In this document: piece after piece, positions 33,779 to 42,996 of the stretch
Layout: the number at the start of each line of letters is the position of its first letter
How positions within the stretch are numbered: the first letter of the stretch is position 1
Translations under genes and position numbers: made by a program
Assembly (NCBI RefSeq): GCF_000299395.1
Contig: NC_018656.1
Location: forward strand, 1,054,001-1,118,000
Direction: 5' to 3'
From: Candidatus Nitrosopumilus sediminis
GTDB taxonomy: Archaea; Thermoproteota; Nitrososphaeria; Nitrososphaerales; Nitrosopumilaceae
DNA length: 64,000 nucleotides
The notes under the pieces: generated by a model
Seen by the model: only the letters and a program-made list of their open reading frames with translations
What the model was told of the DNA's origin: nothing
The model's database searches: none

Positions 33779-34822
33779 CTATTGGCCAGTAGCTATAGAA
33801 TAGCTTACGGTAAATGGAGTATCTTTCATTGTGTGTAATGCAACGGCATTACCAGTAAATTGCCAAGTACCCATTGCAGTTTCTTTATCTACAAAAGTTA
33901 ATGCATAGAATGTTTTTCCATCAGGGGTCCAGATTGCTTGTCCATGTGCACCTTGACCCGGTTGTAATGGACCATGGAGTGCTACTAACTGAACATCTTC
34001 AGATGCAGAGAATCCCAAAGTTCCAAAATAAGCATAAGGCCTAGGAGGCAAGATTATTGCTAATTGATGATTTTCATGTCCTTGTCCAGGATCTTGTGTA
34101 GACGTGATGGTTTCACTTTTTACAGTATCAGAGAGAGTTCTTTCTCTATATGCAACCGAGTATGAAACAGTAAATGGATCTTCATTCATGGTATGCACGG
34201 CCAAAGCATTACCAGCAAATGCCCAAGTTCCTGCGGAGGCATCTAAAGGAACAAAAGTCAAAGCATATTTTGTTTTACCATCTGGAGACCAAATTGCTTG
34301 TCCCTTGTCTTCACCATTTTTCAGAGGGCCATGAAGGGTTACCAGTTGAACATTTTCAGAGACAGTGAATGCAAATATTCCACGATATACTTTATCAGAA
34401 GGAGGTAAGATTATTGCTAATTGATGATTTTCATGTCCTTGTCCAGGATCTTGTGTAGACGTGACAGTTCCAGTTTTTATTGTTCTAGGCGGTAATGACA
34501 ATTCATCATATCTTGCTTTTTCAGATGCTGCTTTGTCATCTAATTTCTTTTTTTCAGATTCTTTCTTTTCTGTTTTGGCTTGTTCCTTTTTTTCTGCTTT
34601 CTTTTCTATTTTCTTTTCTACTTTCTTTTCTTCTTGTTCCACTTCAGAACATAATTTGTCTCCACAGACAATTCCTTTTGTGGCAGAACCATATTGTGAT
34701 GATGGGACTCCTTGTCCCTTTAATGCATCAGCTGAAGGAATAAGATTGACAGAACTGGATATTGTCCCTAGTAACAATATTGAGACAGTAAAAAATACAA
34801 CAAAAATAGTCTTGTTATTCAT
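33779..34822 (-). CDS. Secreted protein with Lys/Glu-rich linker and two His-rich repeat domains
   Basis: A signal peptide (hydrophobic residues about 5-23) is followed by CGDKLC (C53, C58), a Lys/Glu-rich helical linker (about 63-103) and two copies of the domain also found in the cupredoxin at 6956-8236 (about 125-222 and 244-342). Each copy has DPGQGHENHQLAIILPP, a LHGPL block, AIW(S/T)PDGKT and GNA(L/V)A(V/L)HTM. The cupredoxin domain is absent. The copies share an identical 58-bp stretch at the DNA level (34050-34107 and 34407-34464), a sign of recent duplication or gene conversion. It lies directly downstream of the S-layer candidate on the same strand. A metal-binding surface role is possible but unproven. 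Confidence 0.78.
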   Translation of the reverse strand: MNNKTIFVVFFTVSILLLGTISSSVNLIPSADALKGQGVPSSQYGSATKGIVCGDKLCSEVEQEEKKVEKKIEKKAEKKEQAKTEKKESEKKKLDDKAASEKARYDELSLPPRTIKTGTVTSTQDPGQGHENHQLAIILPPSDKVYRGIFAFTVSENVQLVTLHGPLKNGEDKGQAIWSPDGKTKYALTFVPLDASAGTWAFAGNALAVHTMNEDPFTVSYSVAYRERTLSDTVKSETITSTQDPGQGHENHQLAIILPPRPYAYFGTLGFSASEDVQLVALHGPLQPGQGAHGQAIWTPDGKTFYALTFVDKETAMGTWQFTGNAVALHTMKDTPFTVSYSIATGQ

Positions 34823-34854
34823 GATAATAGTTTGAATTTAGAACTATTAAAAGA

Positions 34855-37800
34855 TCATGACACACTGATTTCAAAATCAATGGTAGGACTGATTGCAATA
34901 GGGTTTTTTAGATTATCCCAAACAAAAATTGTTGCAGTATATTTTCCAGGAGCATCAGGAGTCCAAGACACGGAAGGAGACAATAACTGTCCTTTCGATA
35001 AAGTTCCAGCAATCCAAGATAATGAATTTACAGCATTTGACGAATCATGAATCTGAACTAAATAAGTAAAGGGTTGAGTTCCAACGTTGTTGTTTACAAG
35101 GCTTGCAGAAATTTGGACCTGACTATCTACTTTGATTAAATTAATTGAGTTACCAAAAGAATCAACAATACGTGGATTTGACACAGGAACGCGCTCCAGA
35201 GGAGGAACCACAGGGCCAACAGGAATGCTAGAGGTAATTTTTAGTTCATCCGTTCTTGAATAGGGTTTTGGCAACGTGTTGTCTTCATATTTTGCAGTAA
35301 CATAGTCACCTTCATTTACTCGTAATTTATGACCAGATGATTGATCTCTTGTGGTAAATGTGACAGAGCCTTCAAAGATTCCAGTTGCAGGCCCTGTTTC
35401 AATTACAGTGAGATCAATGCCACCAAGATCCGAATCAGACCACATGTCAATCAAAAAGGTGTTTACAATATCAGGATTGAGATTCATATCAGGATCAACT
35501 ACTCGAATAATCCCGTTTCCATTTGCAGATGTTGCGCCTTGAACCCATTCTACATTTCCAATATTCCATCTAATCAATGCAGACTCTGTTGATGTTTCTC
35601 TGTCTGTAAATTGAAATGATACAGTAAGACCATCATCATTTTTAGTTTCCAAGAAACCGTTTGTTGGACCTCCTCCACTTTTTGGTTCAGTTCTAGGAGT
35701 GGTGTCAATTCCATCAATGTCGCCCGTTCTTGGATTTCCATCAGCATCATGTTTGAATCCAGTTAGTGTTACTTCCCCAGTAAAAATCCCTGTATCACCT
35801 CCAGTTTCAACAAGCTTGTATTGAGTTAGTTTGTTTGCACGGGTTGAAATTTTTATTTCATTTGTAGATTTTGAACCAATCTCATCTATTTTATTTTCAT
35901 TAAAATTGTGGTCAGGAGCTACAATTGTGATGTATACTTTGTCAGTCCACGTATACACTTTCTTATCTAAAGAGATCAAAGATTGAAAGTTAGACGTGAA
36001 AAACTTCATTTCTATTTTTTGATCATTCTTTCCTACAAAATCAGAACCAGATGTACCCCAATCAGTATATGTTAATTTAATTGACTCACCCCTATCAAGA
36101 GATTTTCCATTTATTTCAGAAGGAATTTTTACAATAGTTTGGAAAATTCCAGTTGAATCACCAGTTTCACGCAATCCAACAGGTTGTGCATCAAAGATTT
36201 GTCCATTTTTTGTTACTGTACCGCCCATCTTACCCATAGTAGTCTTGATATTAGCTGAGTTCCATTCTAAGACATCAAGTGAATGCGTCTCTGCCTTTTT
36301 AGAATCAAAGTCAAGATCAGGATCAACTAGTGTAATCAATGCATCACGTCCAATAATGTAAGATTGTTTATCAGATTGTAATGAACCAATTCGAAGATCA
36401 AATACGGCTGAATCAGTAACGATTCTTTGAGAACCTGATGCATCTGTTTGATCAGAGTATTCTACGGTAATCACATCACCTTGTAATATACAATAATTAC
36501 CTTCGGACGGAGACATATCGAATCTTGACAAAACTCCAGATTTTGTTTTGTCTAACTTTGTAAATCCAGAATCAGGAGTAATGGGACATTTGGAAGAGGA
36601 TGGACCATCAACATATCTAACGGGCAAACTAAATTGGAAAATTCCAGAACTAGGAGAAGTTTCCACTATAGGTCCAAGTTCTCTAGTAACACTACTTTTG
36701 ATATCTTTACCAGTTGTAATTACTCCAGTTTTTGCATTCTCACCTCCAGCTGTTGCTAAAAGTAAACTGGAGCTTCCACGAGTTACAAATACTTTAACTG
36801 GTCCATTAGTTCCTGAAATATTTTGAGAAATTTTGTCTTCCCCATTTGGAGATAAGTTATAATCATCATCATAAATGCGGACATAAAGTACAGTATCCCG
36901 AGGTCCAATTTCCTCACCTGAATCAATTGCATTAGCATCACCGTTTTTGGTAATTGCTGTTAAATGATATGGGAAAATCGATAAACTGTTAGGCCTAGTG
37001 GAAGTGGACTTGCCTGTATTAAAAAAATCATTGACAGAGCCTATCGGGACAGGATAGCTTGTTCTATCAAGTTGAACACTACCACTTGTTGCACCAACTG
37101 CTGCACTTGCACTAGTAATTGCAGCTTGACTTGATTGTCCTCTAAAGTCATAATATCGCGCACCAATATCCACTCCAGTTGTTGACTTGACTGTGCCCCC
37201 ACTATTTCTTGAGCAGTATTGAGATGGAATTTTAAAATCACCAGTAAACACCCCAGTCTTACTTCCAGTTTCAACTAGGGTAAAACCAGTTGAAGCCAAC
37301 CCATCACTTCCAGAAATTAAAGAACATGATTTTCCGTTTTTAGAAACAGAAGATTTCAACCAAGATTCATCATCAAATGTGATTTCTAATAATCTTCCAT
37401 ATGGTTGATTGTCACTAGTTAACCCTAGGTTTGGGAGACCGATTGTATCTACAGCAGGATCATTTGGATATTTTGAAGGATCAACAACGGTGTAAATTTC
37501 AATTAAATCAGAATCAGTGTTAAGATCTTTATCAGATAATGTCACACCCACATTATCTCCAGGCTTGAATGTTTTTACAGAAAGCACAACCACTCCCATA
37601 TGAGCAAGAACATCTTGTTGGTCTGAAACTGCAGTAAAGATTCCATCAGAACCCAAGTCATTATAATTAACTCTTGGAGAATCTTTTCCTTTTAACTCAT
37701 CAACTACTAGAAAAATTGGTTCGTCATCAATTGGGATTATTTTTTCATATGTTTTCGAATCAAAAATATTTAATTGATTTAACATAATATACTCAAGACT

Positions 37801-39975
37801 CCCTCTAAACTTTCCAGAATTTGTTGTCAATTCTTCTAATTCCAAACGAATTATTTGATTTGCAATTCGTTCATCTTTGGATTGCCCGTCTTTAATTAAT
37901 CCGTAAGAGAAAAAGTCAGCAACAATGGGTCTTGTTTCAGTTCCCATATTTTGAATTTTTGGATATGAAAACATTAATCCTATTTGCTCATTTCCAGAAA
38001 ATGAACTTGAAAATAAATTAGAATGAAGTAACGAAGGATTTGTAACTTGTAATGTAGAATTTAAATTGATTAGATTTTGTAAAGATGAATCAGATGCAAT
38101 TTTAATTGCAGTTATGTCAGATGTGGGATTTCCTGAAGAATCAAGAATTGGAGAAGAAGTTTTTCCAACTAACAAGTAAATGTCGATATTTCCGATAGTG
38201 TTGTTAATTGAACGTAAATCAAAATTAAACATGTTTGTTCCTCTAAAATTTGTCGTAGAATCAAATGGATTGTTTATTGAAGAATAAAGTTTATTGAGAT
38301 TTGTCTTAAGATCAATTATTAGAGCATCCGAATCTGAATTATTGTAAGGATCTATTCTTGCCCTATCACTGAATTTTTCAACTATTACTGACGATGTTGT
38401 ACCTAAAATGGCACCTGAAAGAGTGAATTGTTCAGGAGTGTGTGGATTCAAAACAAATCCATCTAAAAATGATGCAGAAATCTTACTGTCTGATTCAGTC
38501 CCACTTTCTCCCAAGGTGTATGGATTTCCAGTGCTTAATGCAGGAATTGCTTTGTATGAAGGATTAAAAAGATCAAGATCTTCTTTTTCTAGATTATTTT
38601 TATTTGCATCAGAGTCAATTAGTATGACGGGCATTTCTTCACCGGAATTCCATTCAGTTCCTTTTAGTCGTTCATCAAGGGACAAACTAGCTTTTCCAAA
38701 TCCTATGAGAAGAGTCAATGGTTTTTTGTTATATTCTATAGAAGCAGAGGTTCCTCTTTGAGCATTTTGTGTTGTAATTAAAACAGAATCATTGTTTGGA
38801 TCATAAGTGGTAAAGATTCCACTATTTGGAGAGGTTTCAGTAATTGTTACGGGTTGCTTTCCAACCCCAATAGAGCCCTCATTTGAGGAGATTAAGGAAA
38901 TATCGATTTCCCCATCACCGTTTGTTTCAGAATGACTATTATCTTGGATAGTCAGGACATTTGATTGTCCCTGCAAATTGGGATTTATCTTAAGAACCCC
39001 GTTGTCTTTAAACATCATTGAATTAAGATTAGGTACAAGATTTACAGCTCCTGCAGTTCCATCAGAGTTAGTTTTTCCAGACTCATCATAAAGCAGATAG
39101 TATGTAGAAGGATTTGTAACAGAGGTTCCAAACGACCAAGAATCGACAGAGGTAGGATCAATGTTTAAAGTTAGATCCTTAATTTTTAGATTTACATCCG
39201 ATGATCTAGTATAAGAGCTTCTGTCTAACTCGTGTGTGATCAACTTTTCTGCAGAATCAAATGTCAGAGTTGTTTTTTGAGAGCCCCCTCCTTTATTGTA
39301 TTGAATTACAACATTGCCACCTTTTGAAAAATCATATAGTTGAATGAAAGGCCAAAGATCTTTTGATGTAATGCCAATCTGTCCAAGACTTACTTTTGTA
39401 TTTCCGGTATTCATCTCCTTTACTTGTCGTACAACGTTAATCGATTTTTTTGAATAAGGCAAAGTCAAAGTACAGTCTTGAGATATCGGGCTGGGTGGAT
39501 TTTTACCATTTTCCCCACCAACATTAATTCCACTTACAGGTATTGAAATTCCATCGGTTTCTGAAACAGAGACCCCTAAAATAGAAGTGTTCCGTGAACA
39601 AAATGTACCAAAATCAAGTCCTTTACTAGTCAAACCAACTGTACTATCAGCTATCTGAGCCTGTTTTCGCTCAGAGAAATAACCATACCAATTTCCATCA
39701 GTGGCCTGAACCATACGTAAATCTTTTCCATTTACTGTAACATCAGGCTCACCTTTACCTTCACCAGTATTACTGATATTTTGATCACGAATTACAACCT
39801 CGATAACTTGGGGACCTGAAATAAAATTATTGAATGATGAATTATCTGCAGATACATAAAGATTGGATGTCTGAGCTTCAACATCAGAAAAACTTCCCAA
39901 AGACATACTGCCAGTAAGAATTAGAATAGACAAAACAACTGCTGAGAAATGTTTAGTATGAATCAGATTAGTCAT
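34855..39975 (-). CDS. Giant secreted surface protein, S-layer protein candidate
   Basis: The 1706-residue protein has a signal peptide (about residues 1-35, ending VEAQ) and is otherwise extracellular beta-sandwich sequence rich in Ser, Thr, Asp and Gly with few Cys. A motif of the type ETG-x-x-TG(I/V)F-x-G recurs at least six times (SPNSGIF, GSKTGVFTG, SPSSGIFQF, GDSTGIFQ, GGDTGIFTG, GPATGIFEG), each closing an Ig-like unit, together with Asp-rich DPDLDFD and DPDMNLNPD segments that could bind calcium. Size, composition and repeats match the S-layer protein of Nitrosopumilus. No C-terminal membrane anchor is present; it ends FEISVS. The identification is strong but made by eye. Confidence 0.85.
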   Translation of the reverse strand: MTNLIHTKHFSAVVLSILILTGSMSLGSFSDVEAQTSNLYVSADNSSFNNFISGPQVIEVVIRDQNISNTGEGKGEPDVTVNGKDLRMVQATDGNWYGYFSERKQAQIADSTVGLTSKGLDFGTFCSRNTSILGVSVSETDGISIPVSGINVGGENGKNPPSPISQDCTLTLPYSKKSINVVRQVKEMNTGNTKVSLGQIGITSKDLWPFIQLYDFSKGGNVVIQYNKGGGSQKTTLTFDSAEKLITHELDRSSYTRSSDVNLKIKDLTLNIDPTSVDSWSFGTSVTNPSTYYLLYDESGKTNSDGTAGAVNLVPNLNSMMFKDNGVLKINPNLQGQSNVLTIQDNSHSETNGDGEIDISLISSNEGSIGVGKQPVTITETSPNSGIFTTYDPNNDSVLITTQNAQRGTSASIEYNKKPLTLLIGFGKASLSLDERLKGTEWNSGEEMPVILIDSDANKNNLEKEDLDLFNPSYKAIPALSTGNPYTLGESGTESDSKISASFLDGFVLNPHTPEQFTLSGAILGTTSSVIVEKFSDRARIDPYNNSDSDALIIDLKTNLNKLYSSINNPFDSTTNFRGTNMFNFDLRSINNTIGNIDIYLLVGKTSSPILDSSGNPTSDITAIKIASDSSLQNLINLNSTLQVTNPSLLHSNLFSSSFSGNEQIGLMFSYPKIQNMGTETRPIVADFFSYGLIKDGQSKDERIANQIIRLELEELTTNSGKFRGSLEYIMLNQLNIFDSKTYEKIIPIDDEPIFLVVDELKGKDSPRVNYNDLGSDGIFTAVSDQQDVLAHMGVVVLSVKTFKPGDNVGVTLSDKDLNTDSDLIEIYTVVDPSKYPNDPAVDTIGLPNLGLTSDNQPYGRLLEITFDDESWLKSSVSKNGKSCSLISGSDGLASTGFTLVETGSKTGVFTGDFKIPSQYCSRNSGGTVKSTTGVDIGARYYDFRGQSSQAAITSASAAVGATSGSVQLDRTSYPVPIGSVNDFFNTGKSTSTRPNSLSIFPYHLTAITKNGDANAIDSGEEIGPRDTVLYVRIYDDDYNLSPNGEDKISQNISGTNGPVKVFVTRGSSSLLLATAGGENAKTGVITTGKDIKSSVTRELGPIVETSPSSGIFQFSLPVRYVDGPSSSKCPITPDSGFTKLDKTKSGVLSRFDMSPSEGNYCILQGDVITVEYSDQTDASGSQRIVTDSAVFDLRIGSLQSDKQSYIIGRDALITLVDPDLDFDSKKAETHSLDVLEWNSANIKTTMGKMGGTVTKNGQIFDAQPVGLRETGDSTGIFQTIVKIPSEINGKSLDRGESIKLTYTDWGTSGSDFVGKNDQKIEMKFFTSNFQSLISLDKKVYTWTDKVYITIVAPDHNFNENKIDEIGSKSTNEIKISTRANKLTQYKLVETGGDTGIFTGEVTLTGFKHDADGNPRTGDIDGIDTTPRTEPKSGGGPTNGFLETKNDDGLTVSFQFTDRETSTESALIRWNIGNVEWVQGATSANGNGIIRVVDPDMNLNPDIVNTFLIDMWSDSDLGGIDLTVIETGPATGIFEGSVTFTTRDQSSGHKLRVNEGDYVTAKYEDNTLPKPYSRTDELKITSSIPVGPVVPPLERVPVSNPRIVDSFGNSINLIKVDSQVQISASLVNNNVGTQPFTYLVQIHDSSNAVNSLSWIAGTLSKGQLLSPSVSWTPDAPGKYTATIFVWDNLKNPIAISPTIDFEISVS

Positions 39976-40147
39976 TAAACAGTATTTAATTCTCCATAGT
40001 ATGAAAGTGTTGAGGGTTAAAAGATAAGGAAAATACTTATTGTGTGAAATGTTCTTTTCTGGAAACTTGTTCCTTAGCCAGTTGATTTAATCCAGAATAA
40101 AATCAACTATTGATTAGATTTTAAATAATTTTTTGTATGTTGATTCA

Positions 40148-40303
40148 TTGATAAAATACAAGGAAATAACCACAGAAAACAGGTCATATGACAAATCAAT
40201 GCATTGTGATTATTGTGGAGATATGCTAAAAACACAAGCGGATTATTGTTCAGAGTCATGCAAACAGAAAGATTCAGTTTGGCATAGAGAAGACGAGTCA
40301 TAA
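40148..40303 (+). CDS. 51-aa zinc-ribbon microprotein
   Basis: The frame starts with TTG 40148, 22-29 nt after a tttaaata box (40119-40126), as expected for a leaderless gene; an internal ATG at 40199 is the alternative. The C-terminal half reads MHCDYCGDMLKTQADYCSES followed by CKQKD, giving CxxC and CxxxC pairs, a likely zinc site. It is followed 5 nt later by another tiny gene and then by the TPR gene, suggesting one unit. Function is unknown. Confidence 0.6.
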   Translation: MIKYKEITTENRSYDKSMHCDYCGDMLKTQADYCSESCKQKDSVWHREDES

Positions 40304-40308
40304 ACACC

Positions 40309-40449
40309 ATGGCAGATTCAAATTCCCATAATGAAAATTATATCGAAGAGCAATTTGAAAAGATGTATCCTCAGTATGATTATTCATTAGAGTCCTCACA
40401 TCATGAAAAAGAGATTCGAAAGAGAAAAAGAATGAAAACAATGCACTAG
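40309..40449 (+). CDS. 46-aa hypothetical protein
   Basis: ATG 40309 lies 5 nt after the zinc-ribbon stop. The product begins MADSNSHNENYIEEQFEKMY, has a Tyr/Ser-rich middle and ends in a basic stretch with several Lys, Arg and His. It has no hydrophobic segment or known motif. Its place between a zinc ribbon and a TPR gene with a strong ribosome-binding site suggests a three-gene unit, but it could be a chance frame. Confidence 0.45.
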   Translation: MADSNSHNENYIEEQFEKMYPQYDYSLESSHHEKEIRKRKRMKTMH

Positions 40450-40477
40450 ATGCATTGTTCTTAAAAAGGAGATAAAA

Positions 40478-41611
40478 GTGAAATTCATTCTAGTTTTAAT
40501 AATATCGGGAATAATATTGCCTATTTTTCCCTCAGTATATGGATTAACTAATTTAGAAGAAACTCAATATTTAGATAATTTTACTCGCCTTTATCAAGAA
40601 AAAAAATTCGATGAGTCAATTGTAGAACTAGATAAAATTTTAGAATCAGAACCAGATAATGTTACTGCATTAAACAAAAAAGGCAGTATTCTATTAACTC
40701 AAGGGAAATATGTTACTGCACTACAAAATTTTGAAAAAGCATTTACTGCAGACCCAAAGAACTTTGACTCAATTAATGGTATAGGCTATTCCTATTATTA
40801 TTTAGACAGATATGACGATGCAATAAAACAATTTGAAAGTGTTTTAAAAAAAGACAATCGTAATATTGGTGCGCTGTTAGGAAGTGGAAATGTATTATTA
40901 AAAATTGAACAGTACGATGATGCCATTTTGTTTTTCAATATTGTTCTAAAAATAGATCCAAATAACATAGATGCGCTAAATGGAAATGCAAATGCGTTAT
41001 TAGCAGTGAATCAGTACAAATTATCATTAATTTTGTATGACAAGGTTCTTGAAATTGATTTAGATAACATAGATGCGCTAAATGGGAAAGGTCAAGTCTT
41101 TCTAGAACTAAATCAATATGAACAATCAAGAAGTGCATTTTTAGCAGCACAGGAAGTTGAACCAGACAACACCATCACATTGTTAGGTCTAGCAGAATTG
41201 AATTTCTTGGAAGAAAAAAACATCAAATCTCAAAAAATCTATGAAAAAATTCTCTCCATTGATCCGGACAATATTCAAGCATTGATTGGAGAAGCTTCTG
41301 TTCTTATAGAATTGGGAAGATTTGATGAGGCATTGGAATATTTTGATGAGGCATTGGAAATTGATCCTTATAATCTAGATGCGCTAAATGGAAAAGATAG
41401 AATAATGGAAGACAAAGTCAATGATTCTCTTGATCTGATTTTATTGGTTACTATAATTGGAAGTGTTACTTCGGTCATCTCATTTTGTGTAGTTTTATTC
41501 AAAATTAAAGAAAATTCAGAATTAAAAACAAAATTGATCCTATCAAATGAGCAGATAGAGGATTTGGTAGATAAAATGATGAAAAATATGGCAAAAACTA
41601 AACCAAAATGA
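40478..41611 (+). CDS. Secreted/membrane TPR-repeat protein
   Basis: GTG 40478 is selected by an excellent AAGGAG site 6 nt upstream. A signal peptide (MKFILVLIISGIILPIFPS) precedes about eight tetratricopeptide repeats of 34 residues between residues about 30 and 300 (repeating A-L-N-G-x-A/G and A-I-x-x-F-x-x-x-L-x-x-D-P-x-N patterns). A transmembrane helix (about 312-335) and a short charged cytoplasmic tail complete it. The repeats would face outside and scaffold a protein complex. The DNA of repeats 5-7 is itself repetitive (agatgcgctaaatgg recurs). The partner is unknown. Confidence 0.85.
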   Translation: MKFILVLIISGIILPIFPSVYGLTNLEETQYLDNFTRLYQEKKFDESIVELDKILESEPDNVTALNKKGSILLTQGKYVTALQNFEKAFTADPKNFDSINGIGYSYYYLDRYDDAIKQFESVLKKDNRNIGALLGSGNVLLKIEQYDDAILFFNIVLKIDPNNIDALNGNANALLAVNQYKLSLILYDKVLEIDLDNIDALNGKGQVFLELNQYEQSRSAFLAAQEVEPDNTITLLGLAELNFLEEKNIKSQKIYEKILSIDPDNIQALIGEASVLIELGRFDEALEYFDEALEIDPYNLDALNGKDRIMEDKVNDSLDLILLVTIIGSVTSVISFCVVLFKIKENSELKTKLILSNEQIEDLVDKMMKNMAKTKPK

Positions 41612-41730
41612 TTTGATATTCCTGCTGAACATGGATTATTACAAGATATTTTTAAGATGAATTTAGAAGCACAAATTACAATAGCATTTCCATTTACATT
41701 AAATGCAAGTATGAAAACGACTGGTTTTAG

Positions 41731-42579
41731 TTAATACAGAGATTCGCCTTTTTCCCAAGACAAATCAAAAAGAGAAATCATCAAATCAACCAGAGTCTCA
41801 GAATCAGACCACCATGCAAAAGTCTGTCTAGTAGGATGTGTTGCATTTCGCATGAATATTAGCACTTCTTTTTTGTCATTGATTATGAAACATTTGTTTT
41901 CAGATTCTGATGGGAGTGCTTTAATTTTTGACGAATCCATATCAGATAAGAATTCAGGAGTTTTATTTACAGGTGAAGCAACTATTTTAAGATCAGTTGG
42001 AGTGTTTTCAATCCAATCAAATACATCTGAATGATACATTCTCAACAAATCTGAGACGCTACCATAAATTCTGAAATCTTCAGCGCTAGAGCTTACCATC
42101 TCTTTTATTTTGTTAATTATAGGACCAGTTCCATGGAGCAATTGCATTTTTTCAGATTTTGATTCATCAGTTTCTACTGCAAAGAAAGGTATTTCCTTCC
42201 ACAGCTGAGAAAGGGATTCTTCTTTATCAGCTAATACATCGATTCTCTCTTGTTCTTGTTTTACTAATGTAGATACAGCTTCTTTCATATCCATAGCTGT
42301 GTATTTTGTAGGATGGGATAATTCTGCAACAACCAATCCCATGTTTTGAAGTGAATTGACCAGATGATATGTTTCAGTTCTAGGTAACTGTAATGCTTTA
42401 GCGATTTCAGATGCAGTTTTTGAACCATACTTGCCAAGATAAATGAAAACTTTTGCCTGACTTTTTGTAAGACCAAAATTAATTAACTCATTTCTAATTT
42501 TTTCAAGAGTCAGTTTATGCTTGTACATAGCAGTGTCTGATTCATTGTCAAACAGATTGATCTGGGACTCGGTTGCCAT
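41731..42579 (-). CDS. TrmB-family transcriptional regulator
   Basis: The 282 residues have the TrmB layout: a winged helix (LINFGLTKSQAKVFIYLGKY, then TASEIAKALQLPRTETYHLV, about residues 33-80), a coiled-coil linker (about 100-125) and the effector-like domain (IYGSVSDLLRMYHSDVFDW onward) ending in FAWWSDSETLVDLMISLFDL. TrmB proteins often sense sugars, but those in ammonia oxidisers are numerous and mostly uncharacterised. A perfect 10-bp inverted repeat covers its own TATA region, suggesting autoregulation. The neighbours do not identify a regulon. Confidence 0.9.
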   Translation of the reverse strand: MATESQINLFDNESDTAMYKHKLTLEKIRNELINFGLTKSQAKVFIYLGKYGSKTASEIAKALQLPRTETYHLVNSLQNMGLVVAELSHPTKYTAMDMKEAVSTLVKQEQERIDVLADKEESLSQLWKEIPFFAVETDESKSEKMQLLHGTGPIINKIKEMVSSSAEDFRIYGSVSDLLRMYHSDVFDWIENTPTDLKIVASPVNKTPEFLSDMDSSKIKALPSESENKCFIINDKKEVLIFMRNATHPTRQTFAWWSDSETLVDLMISLFDLSWEKGESLY

Positions 42580-42591
42580 TTGTAAGCGATT

Positions 42592-42619
42592 ATTGTTATA
42601 TATTCAACAATATAACAAT
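42592..42619. promoter_or_regulatory. Perfect inverted repeat over the TrmB gene promoter
   Basis: Arms attgttatat (42592-42601) and atataacaat (42610-42619) flank an 8-nt spacer and begin 13 nt upstream of the TrmB ATG at 42579. The TATA-like gaatatataa of the gene on the minus strand falls inside it. This is the size and place expected of an autoregulatory operator. A weaker hairpin (atgcct/aggcat, 42657-42674) lies farther upstream. Confidence 0.6.
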
Positions 42620-42809
42620 GCTGTCACACGCTGTTAAGACAGAGAATAACAGTTTCATGCCTAGAAAAAGGCATCAAAGCAAGGAGTGTCACATACCATT
42701 ATGACAAAAAGGTGTTAAATTAGACACATAATTTGAGTCTTAAACAGCATTTAGAATAAAGATTTGCCCAACAACCTGATTAAAATTAGATTAAAATGAT
42801 AATGATACT

Positions 42810-42941
42810 ATGAAAGCCAGATTTAATGGAAAATGTGTAGAGTGTGGAGATGTCATTAAAACAGGAAAAGAAATTCTAAAAAACTCTAAGGACCAATGGG
42901 TTCACAAAGCATGTTGTGATCTAGAGGAAGAACTGCCATAA
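42810..42941 (+). CDS. 43-aa zinc-binding microprotein
   Basis: ATG 42810 opens 43 codons (MKARFNGKCVECGDVIKTGK at the start, VHKACCDLEEELP at the end). The CVEC and HKACC elements would form a treble-clef or LIM-like zinc site, and the spacing around GKEILKNSKDQWVHKAC is typical of small PARP-/HNH-like zinc knuckles. An agattaaaatga stretch upstream is TATA-like. No family name is certain. Confidence 0.6.
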   Translation: MKARFNGKCVECGDVIKTGKEILKNSKDQWVHKACCDLEEELP

Positions 42942-42996
42942 TTTAGACAAACTGGGATGAATTAGTAATAAATTTTTTAAAGGACTTTGAAGAACG

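Noticed and set aside
34461-34835. 124-codon plus-strand Phe/Ser-rich frame
   Set aside because: It is the complement of the Lys/Glu-rich linker of the secreted protein at 33779-34822.
40478-41611. Tandem DNA repeats in the TPR gene as a possible repeat array
   Set aside because: The repetition reflects the 34-residue TPR unit in protein sequence; it is not a CRISPR or intergenic array.
41643-41734. 25-codon plus-strand frame between the TPR and TrmB genes
   Set aside because: It has no promoter or ribosome-binding site, no recognisable motif, and runs into the convergent TrmB gene end.
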